NCBI GenBank assembly: GCA_905147135.1
Contig: LR990051.1
Coordinates: 1,741,001-1,805,000, forward strand
Direction: 5' to 3'
Origin: Blastobasis lacticolella
Lineage: Eukaryota; Arthropoda; Insecta; Lepidoptera; Blastobasidae
Length of the DNA: 64,000 nucleotides
The position numbers were made by a program, and so were the translations under genes. The stretch's first letter is position 1, and every line of letters starts with the position of its first letter. Below the pieces are notes generated by a model. The model had not been told where the DNA came from. It did no database searches and saw nothing but the letters and a program-made list of their open reading frames with translations. This document shows, one piece after another, positions 42,530 through 53,885 of this stretch.

Positions 42530-42730
42530 GGATCCCTAAAGCGCTGCCTGCTGCCACGCCTCCCGCCTCGCCTCCCGCCACCCGCCGCCCCGTGCGCCGC
42601 GCCGAAAGTCGCGGGAAATACCCCGCCACGAGGCCCATGTGTCGACACGCCGGAGTTTTGGCAATGTGCGTGCTGCGCACTTGGGTGTGTCCTTTGATTG
42701 AACCGCTGACGCCGACAGCGTGGCTTCTTG
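42530..42730. promoter_or_regulatory. GC/CpG-rich island inside the TIR element
   Basis: 'ctgccacgcctcccgcctcg', 'cacccgccgccccgtgcgcc', 'gcgccgaaagtcgcggga' form the most GC-rich stretch in the window, in AT-rich surroundings. It is followed by 'tcgttcgtttattcgg'-like sequence that could be a 5' leader. It might be a captured promoter region; no gene follows that I can recognise. Confidence 0.25.
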
Positions 42731-42859
42731 TGTTAAAATGTACCTATTTTCGAGTCGTGTTCGTTTATTCGGTTTTTAGCTTTTCGCGTGATCGGTGTGA
42801 TTGTTTGTTGCGTTGTATGTATAGGATACCTAAGTACTGTGATAAGACTGTAAACGATA

Positions 42860-42915
42860 TGAATGAATGAATGATTTATTGCTTCAGGTACCAATATTAA
42901 CGTAGGTTTGTTTGT
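42860..42915 (-). repeat. LINE 3' end with GAAT/ATTC tail
   Basis: 'gaatgaatgaatgatttatt' read on the - strand is 'aataaatcattcattcattc', a LINE end with microsatellite tail. Confidence 0.5.
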
Positions 42916-43329
42916 GTACAATGTTCAACAGTTTAAGTATTGTGATAATCATTATTCTGTGCATGAGTGCAACCAAGCAGTAGGCCAAAGACCATGTTAC
43001 CTACCTACTTACGTATTGCATAGCAACCAGTGCATGCTGTAGTGTTGTGTATCTGTGTGTATGAGTGTATTTACCTATCGGTCATCGAGCCACAAGAAAG
43101 CAAGAAAGTGTGGTTAACTGCGCTGGCACCTGACACTGTTTGTTTCCATAAAATAACGTTTAAAACGTACGTACCCACATGCTTTAAAGGTCTAGGTGCT
43201 AGCAAGACTAGGAGACGCTACCTACCACCTAATAGTGACGTTAGAATCGCAACCGCCGCGCTCGGTTCTTTTCCGACGGGAAATAGGTAGAAAAGACAAC
43301 GCTTTTATCTTTTCATAAAAACATGTAGG

Positions 43330-43690
43330 TATTTAGTGGAACCTGTCTGTAATGTGTTTCACCAAAACTAGATTCATAAGTGGTTCCCTAGGTACGTAGG
43401 TACTTAGATGAGGGAACCGTGTTAGTAGGTACCTAGTACTTACCTATCTGTGTAGAGCCATTTTGTCAATTGAACGAATCCCGTTTTAGTGTAGTAGATA
43501 TCTACTTTAGTACGTAGCTGACTATGTTTATTTTTATTTAGTTTAAGTACCTGCGGCAGTCCACACCGCGGGTCCGGCTGTCTTCCAAACTGATTAACAT
43601 GTTTTGTTTTTTATTTACGTAGGTTCCTACCTACCTAACCTACTTAAATACTGTTTTTAGGCCTTTAGTTAATAAGTACCTTAGTATTAT
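43330..43690. repeat. TACCTA/TAGGTA-rich tract
   Basis: Many overlapping TAGGTA and TACCTA words ('ccctaggtacgtaggtactt', 'gtaggttcctacctacctaa'). This kind of composition is common in lepidopteran non-coding DNA. No gene. Confidence 0.5.
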
Positions 43691-43747
43691 GAATTTATTT
43701 CTTATTTTACCTTTGTTGTGATGGGGTGGTTTGTTCTGTTAGGTTTG

Positions 43748-43955
43748 TCCTGGTTTTGCTCTCGCGCACGAGGGCCTGGGGTCCGCCTTGACCATGATCC
43801 AGGATTTCGCATTTCAGGTCATTACGTCTGACAGTCCTGAATCCTGCCTGACCCTGCTACCAGGGGAACCTGATTACCTGACCAGATTAAAATCATGGTT
43901 AGACATTCAGTCGCCTAAATGTGCAGGTTTCATCACCGTCATAAAAGGTCACTGG
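43748..43955 (-). repeat. SINE S1 inside the TIR element
   Basis: 'tctcgcgcacgagggcctgg', 'gtccgccttgaccatgatcc', 'taccaggggaacctgatta', 'gtgcaggtttcatcacc'; the head is missing, and about 90 bases before 'aaaaggtcactggttcg' are deleted. Confidence 0.8.
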
Positions 43956-44536
43956 TTCGTTTGTTTTGTTATGAATGGCGCGAGGTTATTAAACTCCTCT
44001 TTATGGTGTGTACACACTCAACTTACGCCAACGAAGCGTTGTCGGCCGATTTGGATTTCTAAGGTCCAATAGGTAATTGCATTTCGTGGTCAAGCAAACG
44101 ATCTTTGGGAGTTTTGGGAACCTATTCGGGCTCGTAATCGCACGTTTGTTCGTTGGCCTTCGGTATCCGCCCAAGCTGCGTTTGGTCGATTGCTTCTATC
44201 CGTTTGATGTTACCGCAACGCTGCGCTGCGGATCGCCGGCCGGCACACGCCAACGGTGCGTGTGTACGTAGCATTAGGCTCCTGGTACTAGGCTTAAGGA
44301 GGTTGCTCTTTTTTCATAGGGGTCGCACGCGGTTATTAAACTTCTTCTTCTAGGATCATCAACTTGAAATAGAGCTGCGCATCAACGTAGTCGATATGGT
44401 TATTTTTCTTTAAAAACGAAGATTTTTTATGAAAATTAAAATTAAATGTCTGGATAATATGAAGTCGCCAGTGTACTCTTTGCAAGCTATACTTTAACAC
44501 CCTTTCGGCTTTATACATGTATTAGGTAACACCCTG

Positions 44537-44701
44537 TATAAGGAATAATCTAAGGGTCTGGTCGAAATTACGAATGACCAGAAGGCTGGCCTCTTCTTGG
44601 GTCAGCGTATTAGCCTCGCTATCCAGCGGGGCAATGCAACCAGCCTTCTGGACACGTTTCCAAATTCAGGGGAGTTTGGAAAAGTGTCCAGTAGGGTTTA
44701 A
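44537..44701 (+). pseudogene. Retroelement ORF C-terminal region, right half
   Basis: Reads 'SKGLVEITNDQKAGLFLGQR' and 'ISLAIQRGNATSLLDTFP', ending at TAA 44699-44701. This is the family's usual terminus (Q-AG-FL-QRIS-AIQRGNA). One stop (TAA) lies just inside the junction. It continues the frame of 39307-39805 if the intervening element is taken out. Confidence 0.75.
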
Positions 44702-44828
44702 TTTTTTACCTGTAAGTTAGTTAGATTAAGGATTTTTTTTGTTAGGCTAAGTAGTATTTTTTAAAATTTGTTTTGGTGTAACTTTAAGGTTATATTTAAG
44801 AGTATGACTCTTGTCAGTGGAACAATCG

Positions 44829-45450
44829 CTACACTTCTCTTCTGTCTGCTAACCTTTTCATCTCTTTATAATATCCAGCGCTCACTTTATCCTTCACGTC
44901 CTTCGAATATTCATATCTTGGCCTTCCTCTTCCTCTCTTTCCTTCAACTTTGCCTTCTATGATCACTCTTAAAAAGTTGTCATGTCTTATTACATGTCCT
45001 ATGATGTTTTCCCTTCTGTTCTCAATAACTTTCAATAAATTTCCCTTCTTCTTCACTGAATTCAACACTTCTTCGTTTGTTTTTTTTTCCGTCCAGCTAA
45101 TGCTTTCCATTCTTTTCCAGCACCACATTTCAAATGCCTCGAATCTCTTCCTATCCTCCGCAGTCAGCGGCCACGTCTCACTCCCGTATAGTGCAATATT
45201 CCAGATATAAACTTTACCTTATTGTTTTATAGATAATTTAGCTATTTTTTATTTTAATAGGTGCTTTTTCTTGTGGGATTCTGTTTTTGCAATATCAGGA
45301 GTAGGCATATCTGGAGTCACTAGTGATTATACTACCTAAATACTTAAAACCGGTTACATCTTTTGTTATATTATGATTATTTAATTTAATTGGTCTATTT
45401 ATTATTTGTAATTTTGACACTGTTAGTATTTTTGTTTTTCCTTCGTTGTC
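44829..45450 (-). pseudogene. LINE reverse transcriptase C-terminal relic
   Basis: On the - strand from about 45445: 'KTKILTVSKLQI', 'DVTGFKYLGSIITSDSRY', then after stops 'YGSETWPLTAEDRKRFEAFE', 'MWCWKRMESISWTEKKTNEE', 'NIIGHVIRHDNFLRVIIEGK' and 'VEGKRGRGRPRYEY'. This order (thumb, FKYLGS, W-E-R, IGHV-RH, EGK-GRGRPR) is the standard C-terminal half of one large LINE group in insects. The palm and endonuclease are missing. Confidence 0.85.
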
Positions 45451-46868
45451 TAATAAACTATTTTAAATAAAATATGTTATTATTAATTTAGTTGCATTTG
45501 TTTTACATATATTTTAAACAAACATATTGAAGGCACAACCAGACAGAAAACGTGCAATCTACCCTATTGGCGCGAATTAAGTTGGGGGCGGCGGACTAAT
45601 TAATAAAAGTAATTTATTAATCAGGCAGAGGTTACACTTGGTTTATTAAAACAATACTAATTTAAATCTAAAATACAGTGTTATTTATACCTAAAATAGT
45701 GCAGTGTTGACAATATTATATAGCTTACGATGTTCGTTGTTTATGATGATTTGGTGCTGACAAATGATAGTTTGAAGGGGTGCTCAACCTTAACACGCGC
45801 ACAGCACGCGGTGACTGTGCGGGTGGGAAGCGAAGCGGTAGTCATCGTCCGCGATGCATAGGTGCAATCATGCGTGCGCTCCGCCTTTGTAAGCCGACTG
45901 CGTCAGAAGGAGGGTTACGTATTTCGAGCCCTTATATGTAAGTAAGTATGTATGAATGTTCTTTGGAACGGGCTACAGCCCTAACGGTTCAATGGATTTT
46001 CACATATGAGGTGTTATTAGATTCGACTTGATCGCGCGAGTGATACTGGGTGTATCTGTATTGAGTATTTTAATATACGAAAATATAAAGTGGGGTACTA
46101 AAAGTAATCGCCTTTTGAAGGCCAAAGGCGATTGCAAATAAAAATTACCAACTTATACACTTAAAAGATTTTTTTGCTTTTCAGTTTTTAATAGCGAGGT
46201 TTTTAGTTTATGTACTACTTACGTCTTTACGAATAAAAAAATAAGTTGTTAATAGTGTAAAATCCATTACTGCGTATACATTTGTGAAAATTCAGGCAGG
46301 GCATCGTTCGCAGGGCAGGAACCGTGTACGTCTGTATGGGCTCTCAAACTTTAAACATAAAAATTGGAGCACAGCCAGTAAATCGGACATTATACGGCCT
46401 CGGATTCCAGAGCGGCGACCCCTTAAACTCGCACGAGCGATCTCATATTGAGAAGACATTTGACGCGAATCAAGGATAGACTGTTACGATCTGATATCGA
46501 TGTTAATAAGTCAATAAAGCGTCTTTGGAGTGGAAGCAATCTCATTTTATCTGTCCCCCGGTAATAATTGTTACTATCGAGACGTTTGGGAGATTGAGGC
46601 GTCTGCGAATGGACTGCCTTTTTTATGGGCAGCCGTAGAACAGAAGCACGAAGAAGTGGCATTCTTATACTCATTTTGTTTAGAATACTTTTTGCGAATT
46701 GTCTGCCAAAAAAGATCGTTTTGTCACAGTGTCGCAGTTCCAAGGAACACCCCTATATCTCTATTGCAAACTAGATTACTTAGTACCTCGGCTTCGATAT
46801 GCTAACTAGATATGCATTTTCTGAGTCACTGGCGAGTAATGGAGCGCTTGGAGTGAGTATGAAGCAAT
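45451..46868. other. Non-coding, unassigned
   Basis: No gene recognised. The overlapping + (46530-46805) and - (46743-46423) frames show no domain. About 45790-45920 is GC-richer. Confidence 0.4.
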
Positions 46869-47106
46869 CTTGGCGACAATATACCGGTTGTACTCTCCCG
46901 CGCAAGGGCCCGAGACCCCTTGATATATTTTATCAGATTTGTTAGGTAGGTAACTACAGTAGAGTGACTGCTATCTGATCTCCGTGACCTTGTTGATAAA
47001 GGAACCGGACCATATTGGATCAATTTAAGAAAAAATCATTACATTACACATCAAGCACTGGGGATCGAACTTGGTACTTCTCACTAACGAGGCCGGCCCG
47101 CCAGCC
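46869..47106 (-). repeat. SINE S1 with internal deletion
   Basis: 'gcgacaatataccggttgta', 'gtgactgctatctgatctcc', 'accatattggatca', then directly the head region 'ggggatcgaacttggtactt'. The middle of the SINE is gone. Confidence 0.75.
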
Positions 47107-47754
47107 ATTCTTACGACGTATAAGCATAATACAGCTAAATAATGCTGGAGTATTTGGGCAGGTGAAACAGCCATTCAGCTCAATCCTCTTGACTCCATGC
47201 AGCGGCGTGTCCGAAGTTAAAACCTGAATATTGTGTATTGGATTATGTTTGAAGATACTTTGGCTCTCTGTCCCTGTCCCTGACCACTTGCCATCAGGTG
47301 ACTCGCTTGCTTAACGCAACTTATCTACTCCTCCGTAGATATTTAAAATACACAGGTGTACAAAATTCCGGCGTTCAATTGAGCCGATATGTGGATCAAA
47401 TTAAGCTTGTTAAATTTTACATACTACAAACATTGCAAGTAAAATAAAATTTTTACGTAGTATTTCTTTTTCTCTGTGATAAAAGATTGTAAAAGAGTAC
47501 ACTATTATCGTTAGGTAGATATTCTAGGAGCTATCTCTCAAGGGACGTAGTGCTACAACGACAGTGAATAATTAGCAGCCTAAGGGTGGTAGTCATTAGC
47601 AATTAGCCCGTATACGATTTAAAGTTCCCGAAGTACTAGTTCCTTTGCACTACAACTTAGGGTTCCTCGAAAGGCATGTCTACAGGTACCTTGAAGGCCG
47701 GCACCATGTCCGCCTTACTTTGCAGATGTCCTGAACGAAGTTTATCACTATCCA

Positions 47755-47940
47755 TCCGCAGCTAAACAATACTCTTTTAAATAGTATTGTGTTTCTGCCG
47801 GTGAGTAAGGTTTCCAGTGCTCCATGGGGTGGGAATTTGGGGAACCGTGGCTTTGGCAGTGGAGGGACATTTGCCTTTTTGCTGCCAGAGTAACGTGTTA
47901 TAGAGGTGTGCAACGCATTGGCGATACTCTGAGTTTTGCT
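47755..47940 (+). repeat. Repeat A inner segment
   Basis: 'ctgccggtgagtaaggtttc', 'ggggaaccgtggctttggca', 'tgctgccagagtaacgtgtt', 'aacgcattggcgatactctg'; lacks the 3' end that the next copy has. Confidence 0.75.
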
Positions 47941-48094
47941 ATCTACTATGAGTATTTGCTATGCAATTCGTATGAATTAGTTAGACAATGGGTATAAAAT
48001 ACTGGTAAACTCGCCTCACGAGGATCTATTGTGAACATTTTGTGCCATACCTACGTTGTTGGTAAGTATCACTAAAAGTAGTACAGTATGACTG

Positions 48095-48325
48095 ATATTC
48101 GGTGAGTAAGGTTTCCAGTTCTCCATAGGGTGGGAATTTGGGGAACCGTGGCTTTGGCAGTGGAGGGACATTTGCCTTTTTGCTGCCAGAGTAACGTGTC
48201 TTAGAGGTGGGCAACGCATTGGCGATACTCTCGGTGTTCACATTGCTAATGTCTATAGGCAGTGGTGACCACTTTCCATCAGGTGGCCCTCTTGCCTGTT
48301 TGCCTACCGTATGACATAAAAAAAA
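48095..48325 (+). repeat. Repeat A copy with A tail
   Basis: Same inner blocks as 47755-47940 plus 'gtctataggcagtggtgacc', 'cctgtttgcctaccgtatga' and an A run. Confidence 0.8.
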
Positions 48326-48756
48326 AGAAATCTAGTTGACAGTCTGTAAATGAGACTCCCTAGACAATAAAAATAACAATTTAGACGCATGAAGTAGCTA
48401 TTTGTAGTAAACATTTGAGTATTGAGTATTTCGAATCGGTGGCTCTTCTGTATTTTTCTATTCTGTGCAACGGGTTGCCTTAGGCTCTGTTTGATCAGCG
48501 GTTAAATGGATATACTAGATCTATTTCGGATCGTCAGTCAAGTCTTCAATCTGGACGTCATAATTAAATCGAAAATAACTAATTCAAAAAGCCCAGTTGT
48601 CATTAAAATTTACAATTCATTTGTATTACGAATTGAATTTTGCCTATTGAGTATATACCTATTATTTCTTTCAATTTATAACGCGCGAGTTATCCATTAT
48701 AATAAACCGCATGTAACATGTGTGAAGGTAAGGCCATAAATAGAAAAAAAAATGCT

Positions 48757-48870
48757 TTGACAAATTCTCACATCGCCATCTAGCCCCAAACTAAGCAAAG
48801 CTTGTGTTATGGGTGTTAGATAACTGATAAATTACATATATGCTTATTTTTACTATTATCATAAATTTCA
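48757..48870 (-). repeat. SINE S2 fragment
   Basis: 'catctagccccaaactaagc', 'ttgtgttatgggtgttagat', 'aactgataaattacatatat' are the non-tRNA part of S2. Confidence 0.7.
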
Positions 48871-48880
48871 TCATCATCAT

Positions 48881-49170
48881 CTTGGCGTTATGTCCCGGTT
48901 GCGCCCCCGCACGCACCTCCGCCCCCTGTCCGCCTTCCTTGCTACTCCTGGCCCACCCACCTAGTCTGCGGCATCCTTGGTGGTGAGCTGACTGTACTGG
49001 CACGCCTATCATTCTAGACGACATCAAGCCATCGCTTCTTGGGGCGGCCTCTCCTTCTCCTACCTGGCGAGAAGATTGTCATATAAATGTATACTTTAGA
49101 GGAAATGAAAATGCTGCAGTGGATGTGTGGACTTTCACACAAAGACCACGACTGAAAAGCCCACATTTGC
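48881..49170. pseudogene. Two LINE scraps in opposite orientation
   Basis: On -, 49083-49020 reads 'FSPGRRRRGRPKKRWLDVV', a LINE ORF tail motif. On +, 49090-49150 reads 'EEMKMLQWMCGLSHKDHD', another LINE motif (EM-MLRWMCG). They are head-to-head, so the region was rearranged. Confidence 0.5.
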
Positions 49171-49344
49171 GGTGTCTTTGCGTCCGATAGATGCGTGCAA
49201 GAGTGCTGTCTTCGATAGCGTAGCACTTAAATACTTTCTACTAGGTATTTCTTAAATTTTTAAGGCGTCTCGAAAATTTATAAATATGTCACGTGTATAT
49301 GCATAAAACAATTGCAACACATTCAGAAAGTCAACAGTATCCTA

Positions 49345-49605
49345 ATAATAATAATAAATAATAAATATACTTGGATAAATTCACACTATGCCATCTAGCC
49401 CAAAGTAAGCCAAGCTTCTATTATGGGTGTTAGATAACTGATAAACTACTTATATTCTTTTTTTAATACATACTTATTATACATACTACACCCAGACCCG
49501 TAACTGCAATTAAAATTCATCATTTCAATTTCTGCTCGGCCGGGAATCGAACCTCTGCGTGGCGATCGGCATGTTAACCAACTGAACCACTCAGGTCATC
49601 CTGGT
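49345..49605 (-). repeat. SINE S2, near full-length
   Basis: Read on -, the head is tRNA-like: 'tgagtggttcagttggttaa' (A box) and 'gaggttcgattcccggccg' (B box). The body ends near 'gggctagatggcatagtgtg' with an AAT-type tail at 49345-49370. A sister copy is at 57925-58170. Confidence 0.85.
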
Positions 49606-50164
49606 GCTATATAGGGTCAAAACTAATATCTGTATTACAATAACTAAGGGAGATAGTATACAGCTACTTTTTGTAGCGATGCAGTCGCAATACAGTCGCG
49701 CGTTTGCATTGATACAGGCGCAGGTTGTAAAACATGTATGTATTTATGTAAACTCTATATTGCAATTAAAAGTAAATGCAGTAGTGAGAAAAATATTATT
49801 TTACAAAGCAAAGGCGGACAACATGGCACGTTTGCCACACGAATGTATAGAATCATTTAAAGTCGAAATATCGGGCTACTCGTCAACAAAGGTACGCGGT
49901 AGGAACCCCGAAACATACCCTTAAAATGTGTAATAATAACTGCGATAGTTTAAAACATTATGTATAGAATCAGTCGCGTATTTGCCTTGATATACACGCG
50001 TGTTTCATACAATAAATGATTTCTGGTTCTGATTCTGAATCGCTCAGCAAGAAGTAGCAGTGTGCTATCACCTTTATTAGAGTAATAGCTATAGAAATGA
50101 GTAATGAACTGTGGCCATTAAAAGCTTTCGATTCTATTTGGTTTATTTATATGCTCTATCTATA
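49606..50164. other. Unassigned stretch
   Basis: Open frame of 106 codons (49604-49924) without a known domain; its last 60 bases are the repeat shared with 15250-15310, so I do not call a gene. Confidence 0.4.
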
Positions 50165-50360
50165 ATAATATTGTAAAGAGAATAGAATTGTGTTTCTGTA
50201 TTTTTGTTTGTAATGAATAAATTCAAATACTACTGGGCCGATTTTGAAAATTCTTTCACTGTTATGAATCTAAATTATTTCCAAGTAACATAGTCTATTT
50301 TTTATACCGGAAAGTGGATTGTTTACAGACGTCCGAACTGCGCTCGGGTGAAAGCTGCTG
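50165..50360 (+). repeat. Retroposon repeat (as 33222-33370)
   Basis: 'aataatattgtaaagagaat', 'actactgggccgattttgaa', 'gtccgaactgcgctcgggtg'. Confidence 0.7.
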
Positions 50361-50612
50361 GGCAAGGTTCATTGTAACTAAACCAGTAGATAATTTATGT
50401 ATCCAGACATGTAATTAGACGAGTGACAGTCTGATCGACGATTGTTATAGTTTCATCGATATAAAGTAATGAAAGTTAAATATATTACAGTAATGAAACG
50501 TTAAAGGCAAGGCATATTAATCAAATGTGTCTTTTGATTGTAGACAACATCGATTTACCTTAGACCCAGCCGAATGATATGGAAATTGATAAAGGGGAAA
50601 TATAGTAAACTA

Positions 50613-50748
50613 GACTTTCACACTTTTGTTACCACGGTTAGTATTGTGTTTACCTCGATATTTCGATGCAGTAACGTGGTAACAAACCCAATAATATGTG
50701 TAGTAAAAGTGTGAAATGAAATTGTGTACACATTAGTCATAAAACCTG
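50613..50748. mobile_element. Family I hairpin element, copy 2
   Basis: Nested inverted repeats: 'ttcacactttt' (50617-50627) against 50705-50715, and 'gttaccacg' (50628-50636) against 50675-50683. The block is bracketed by the direct repeat 'tatagtaaacta' (50601-50612, 50749-50760). The core 'accacggttagtattgtgtt' / 'tacctcgatatttcga' is shared, inverted, with 22342-22454. Confidence 0.65.
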
Positions 50749-51104
50749 TATAGTAAACTACCTTGGCCTATCTATATCATCTGAGCTTGCGTGTGGAAGA
50801 GGTTAACACCTCCTCATTCGATGAAACCTGAAAAGCCTTCCTGGCTGTAGGTACTCCTAAGGCCAAGTTTAGCTGGTAGGTGCCTAGGTCTCTTACGAGT
50901 CCAGTATTACCAGCCGGGCAGCCGCGCTGGTGCACATGAGTTTTTACTACCTCCCTCACTCAATATTCTGCAGGGCGCCATTATAATATTTGCTGTAGGC
51001 GCAATGACAAAATGTGTGTCAAAACTCTGTCTTTTTAAGTCTCGCTGTTGATCCTGGCTGAACAGGAGACGCTGCGATGGAAATCAGTGTCACCATTCAT
51101 TAGT

Positions 51105-51240
51105 TTTTTTTTTAGGTAAGACATCTATTTGACTGCCATCTCACCTGTTGGTAAGTGACAACGCGGCCGAAGATGGAGCATGCCCGTTTCGGAACAGCCT
51201 ATTCACACTAGCCTTGAAGGCGTCCAGATTATATTGATCC
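51105..51240 (-). repeat. Dispersed repeat K
   Basis: 'taggtaagacatctatttga', 'ctgccatctcacctgttggt', 'cctattcacactagccttga'. Confidence 0.65.
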
Positions 51241-51811
51241 GGGATTACACTCGCAGACAGGTTTCATTGAGTTTACTTATTCCATATCAGGTACTTCCGA
51301 GGATATGCTTCTTCCGTCTCATAAATATATTTAGCAGTTTACAACAAACAATTTATAGTATTTCCGTCAAGCCTCACTTCTTTGCCAGACAAAAAGGTTC
51401 ACTGTTGAACTGATGCCCCTCCAAATTGTATTTATGTCGTTATCTCGGCACTTGGCAGACGGGTTGAGGGTGGAGTGAATAAAACGCTGTGCTCATTTTG
51501 TGGAAAAACTGCTGCTTATTTTGTAGTCTACTGAAGAAATAACTTCTCTGCCTCTAATTGTACAGTTTCCCCCAAACAAATTTTCCATCGAGACGTGAAC
51601 AAATTAAAAAATTAAGTCAACAGTTTTATTGTTAGTGACTTTTATTTACTTGCAAAACTGAAGCATAATTAATAGTGAATGGTGTTGTTGTGAATTCATA
51701 TCGTTTCTTTTGTTTTGACGAATTGAAAATTATCTTTTCTTTGTTTGTGGTTTGTTTACATCGATCGAAAATTGGTTTGAAAATATTTATCTGTCTTCCA
51801 AGCATACAGTC

Positions 51812-51862
51812 GCAGGCAGGCCGTAAGCTCGTTTATCACCTTAGTGGTTTAAAAAATGGTGG
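51812..51862 (+). repeat. Repeat B fragment
   Basis: 'caggcaggccgtaagctcgt' and 'caccttagtggtt'. Confidence 0.65.
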
Positions 51863-51989
51863 AAAAGAGAGTACAAATTCATACCAATCACCTTTACAAC
51901 ACCAGTCAGTAGAATGGCCTGGTGCTATAATAGCACCACATAACCGGCCCACAATCACACCCGGATTCACAAACAATACCTATCTAAAT

Positions 51990-52215
51990 AGCTTTACTAT
52001 GCGTTCTCACAGTACTCATCTGCTAAGTGATCGCGTTGCGTTCAATACGGCTCTCTGATTAGTTAATTTCGTTTATTTTGACGAACGCACAGTATCGATC
52101 GCGTGTACAGAGAAAAATAGCCGATTGCCACTAAACTATTTTCAGTTGTAACCCCTGTGCGTTTGCGCGTACTGTGAGACCTCATAGTAACGTTTCTGAA
52201 TATGGGTGTTAAATT
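51990..52215 (+). repeat. Dispersed repeat D
   Basis: 'tctcacagtactcatctgct', 'gcgttcaatacggctctctg', 'tgtgagacctcatagtaacg', 'tttctgaatatgggtgt'. Confidence 0.7.
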
Positions 52216-52342
52216 ATGATGAACGACTTTTTAAATTTTTAATGCATGTATAGTGCATTTTTATGTTTTTCCCACTACTTCTTTCATTGTAAATACCTAT
52301 TGTTTTTGTCTGTCATCAATGCCAAAATTTATTGTCAACTTG

Positions 52343-52565
52343 TGGACCCGGCGCACTTCGTTAGTGTGGCGTCCTACACCTCATACACCTACTTCACCAT
52401 CACCTACCTTTTTTTCTTGCTAGCAAACCTTTCTCACGAATCAATGTTGCTATTTTTAAAACCTGCATTAAATTATGTTTCGTTTTTAAAAGATCTAATC
52501 GTACATAAACCTACTTAGATACATAGGGACAGACAGCGGGACGCGACTTTGTTTTATACTATGTA
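52343..52565 (+). repeat. Repeat C copy
   Basis: 'gacccggcgcacttcgttag', 'acacctacttcaccatcacc', 'aaaagatctaatcgtacata', 'gcgactttgttttatactat'. Confidence 0.75.
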
Positions 52566-53084
52566 TATAGATAGATTAAATTATTATTTGAACCGAACAT
52601 TATTACAAAATAAGTTTCCTATTGAAATGTATACGTGATATTGCTTCGTAAAGGTAGTATTTCGTAGTCACTGTTCACGAAGTTGGATGCTATCAACTTC
52701 TCTGAAAACTTTTCTCTATCAAATACTGTTTCGACTTGTTTATTTATCAACAGATAGACAACTTTGTTAATAGTTGTTCTAAAGTAATAAATCAATGTTA
52801 AAACGTAACGCTATGGGTAAATTCCATAATATTCGGGCTTGTCTTTATTTTGAAGTTCGACATGGTTATTTACGTTGATTATTAAAAAACTTACAATTGT
52901 TTGTTACCAAATTGGACGCGGGTTAAAAGAACGGTGACAGCTAGTTATAAAATTGTATAAGAAACATTTCGTGTAAAATTGCTTTGCCAAGCCTCGCAAG
53001 CTTCACTGGGAAAAAAATAGCAGATCTTATGAAAAAATAAGCTTCTCGCTCTACAACACCTTAGCTATATTTTTGTCAGAAAGC
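52566..53084. other. Non-coding, unassigned
   Basis: AT-rich; nothing recognised. Confidence 0.4.
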
Positions 53085-53480
53085 TAGGCTTGGCCTTGTA
53101 GCTCTATCATCAGTGACATTTGTCAGTTATCAAAGACTATTCTGACTAAAATGATAATTTGCATCGTTAGGGGGTTAGCTCTTCATGAGATCTGATAACC
53201 TTCCCACTGTTAAACCATTGTGGTCTGGAGAGGCTTGGCGAACCAACTTTACTTTATTTGATTTTTTTAATATTTCCGGGTTTTCTACCACGTACCTTTG
53301 TTTACGAGTCGCGGGTTGTTTTGACGCAGTTGCATGCATCACGGTCACGGGACGACTGGAAAGCTGCGATCGCCAGTCGGTGTTTGGTAAACGATAAAGC
53401 GGCCAAAGCCGATCTACCCGCTTTCGCAAAACTTGTCTGCTACTACTGGAACTCGAACTCACTTAAAGTAACGAGTTAAG
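53085..53480. repeat. Repeat L and adjoining unassigned sequence
   Basis: 'agctcttcatgagatctgat', 'gaggcttggcgaaccaa' match 20458-20600. The rest (to 53480) has overlapping frames on both strands without a domain. Confidence 0.5.
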
Positions 53481-53574
53481 GGAGATCCCAAACTCAAAAA
53501 CTGTTCTGCGGACCAAATGTTTACTTTATATCGTATCACTCCTTTAATTTCTAAATGTTGTATTTTGAATAAGA

Positions 53575-53645
53575 ATAAAAACATTTATTGCCACTAGACA
53601 CCACGACATGACAAAAAACAAGCAAATTTAAAAATAATAAACAAA
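53575..53645 (-). repeat. LINE 3' end
   Basis: 'aaaacatttattgccactag' and 'acaccacgacatgaca' parallel 62848-62930 ('aatacatttattacacatag', 'cacaccacgacacaat'). Confidence 0.5.
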
Positions 53646-53668
53646 AAAAGGAGTAAATAAAAAATATA

Positions 53669-53885
53669 CCTCGATTCGAATGGTTTTAAATTTTTTTGAT
53701 TTTTTTTTATTGATTTTGGGCATGAAAAATTCGATATTTGTACGCATGATGCTGATTTTCCCTATATTTGAATCATACTCGTAAAAATGTCATTAAAAAT
53801 ATTGAATTTATCATGCCGAAAATAAAAATTGAAAACCTTTCGAATCGAGGCGAGCCGTTCAAAAATAAAGCCCCTGGTTCTGGTT
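53669..53885. mobile_element. Foldback MITE, family H
   Basis: Left arm 'cctcgattcgaatggtttta' ... 'gggcatgaaaaattcgatat' against right arm 'aatattgaatttatcatgcc' ... 'gaaaacctttcgaatcgagg'. Arms of roughly 70 bases, imperfect. The outer right flank 'ttcaaaaataaagcccctgg' is part of the family in the other copies. Confidence 0.75.

Larger units (their letters stand above)
39806..44536. mobile_element. 4731-bp element with 31-bp terminal inverted repeats, TA-flanked (Tc1-like ends)
   Basis: Left end 39806-39836 and right end 44506-44536 are inverted copies matching at 28 of 31 bases, starting CAGGGTGTT and both containing 'tacatgtataaagccg'. TA flanks each side (39804-39805, 44537-44538). The site without the element would be the palindrome 'ttccttatataaggaa', and the interrupted retroelement ORF would read through in frame. 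No transposase domain is visible inside; later repeats (C-type, E, S1) are. It is non-autonomous, gutted, or carries captured DNA. Confidence 0.8.

Noticed and set aside
42483..42680. GC-rich - frame rich in Gly/Ala/Arg
   Set aside because: The composition alone explains the open frame; noted instead as a CpG-rich island.
46423..46805. Overlapping frames of 106 (-) and 91 (+) codons
   Set aside because: No domain, no splice sites, no repeat of the pattern elsewhere; probably chance frames in a slightly GC-rich stretch.
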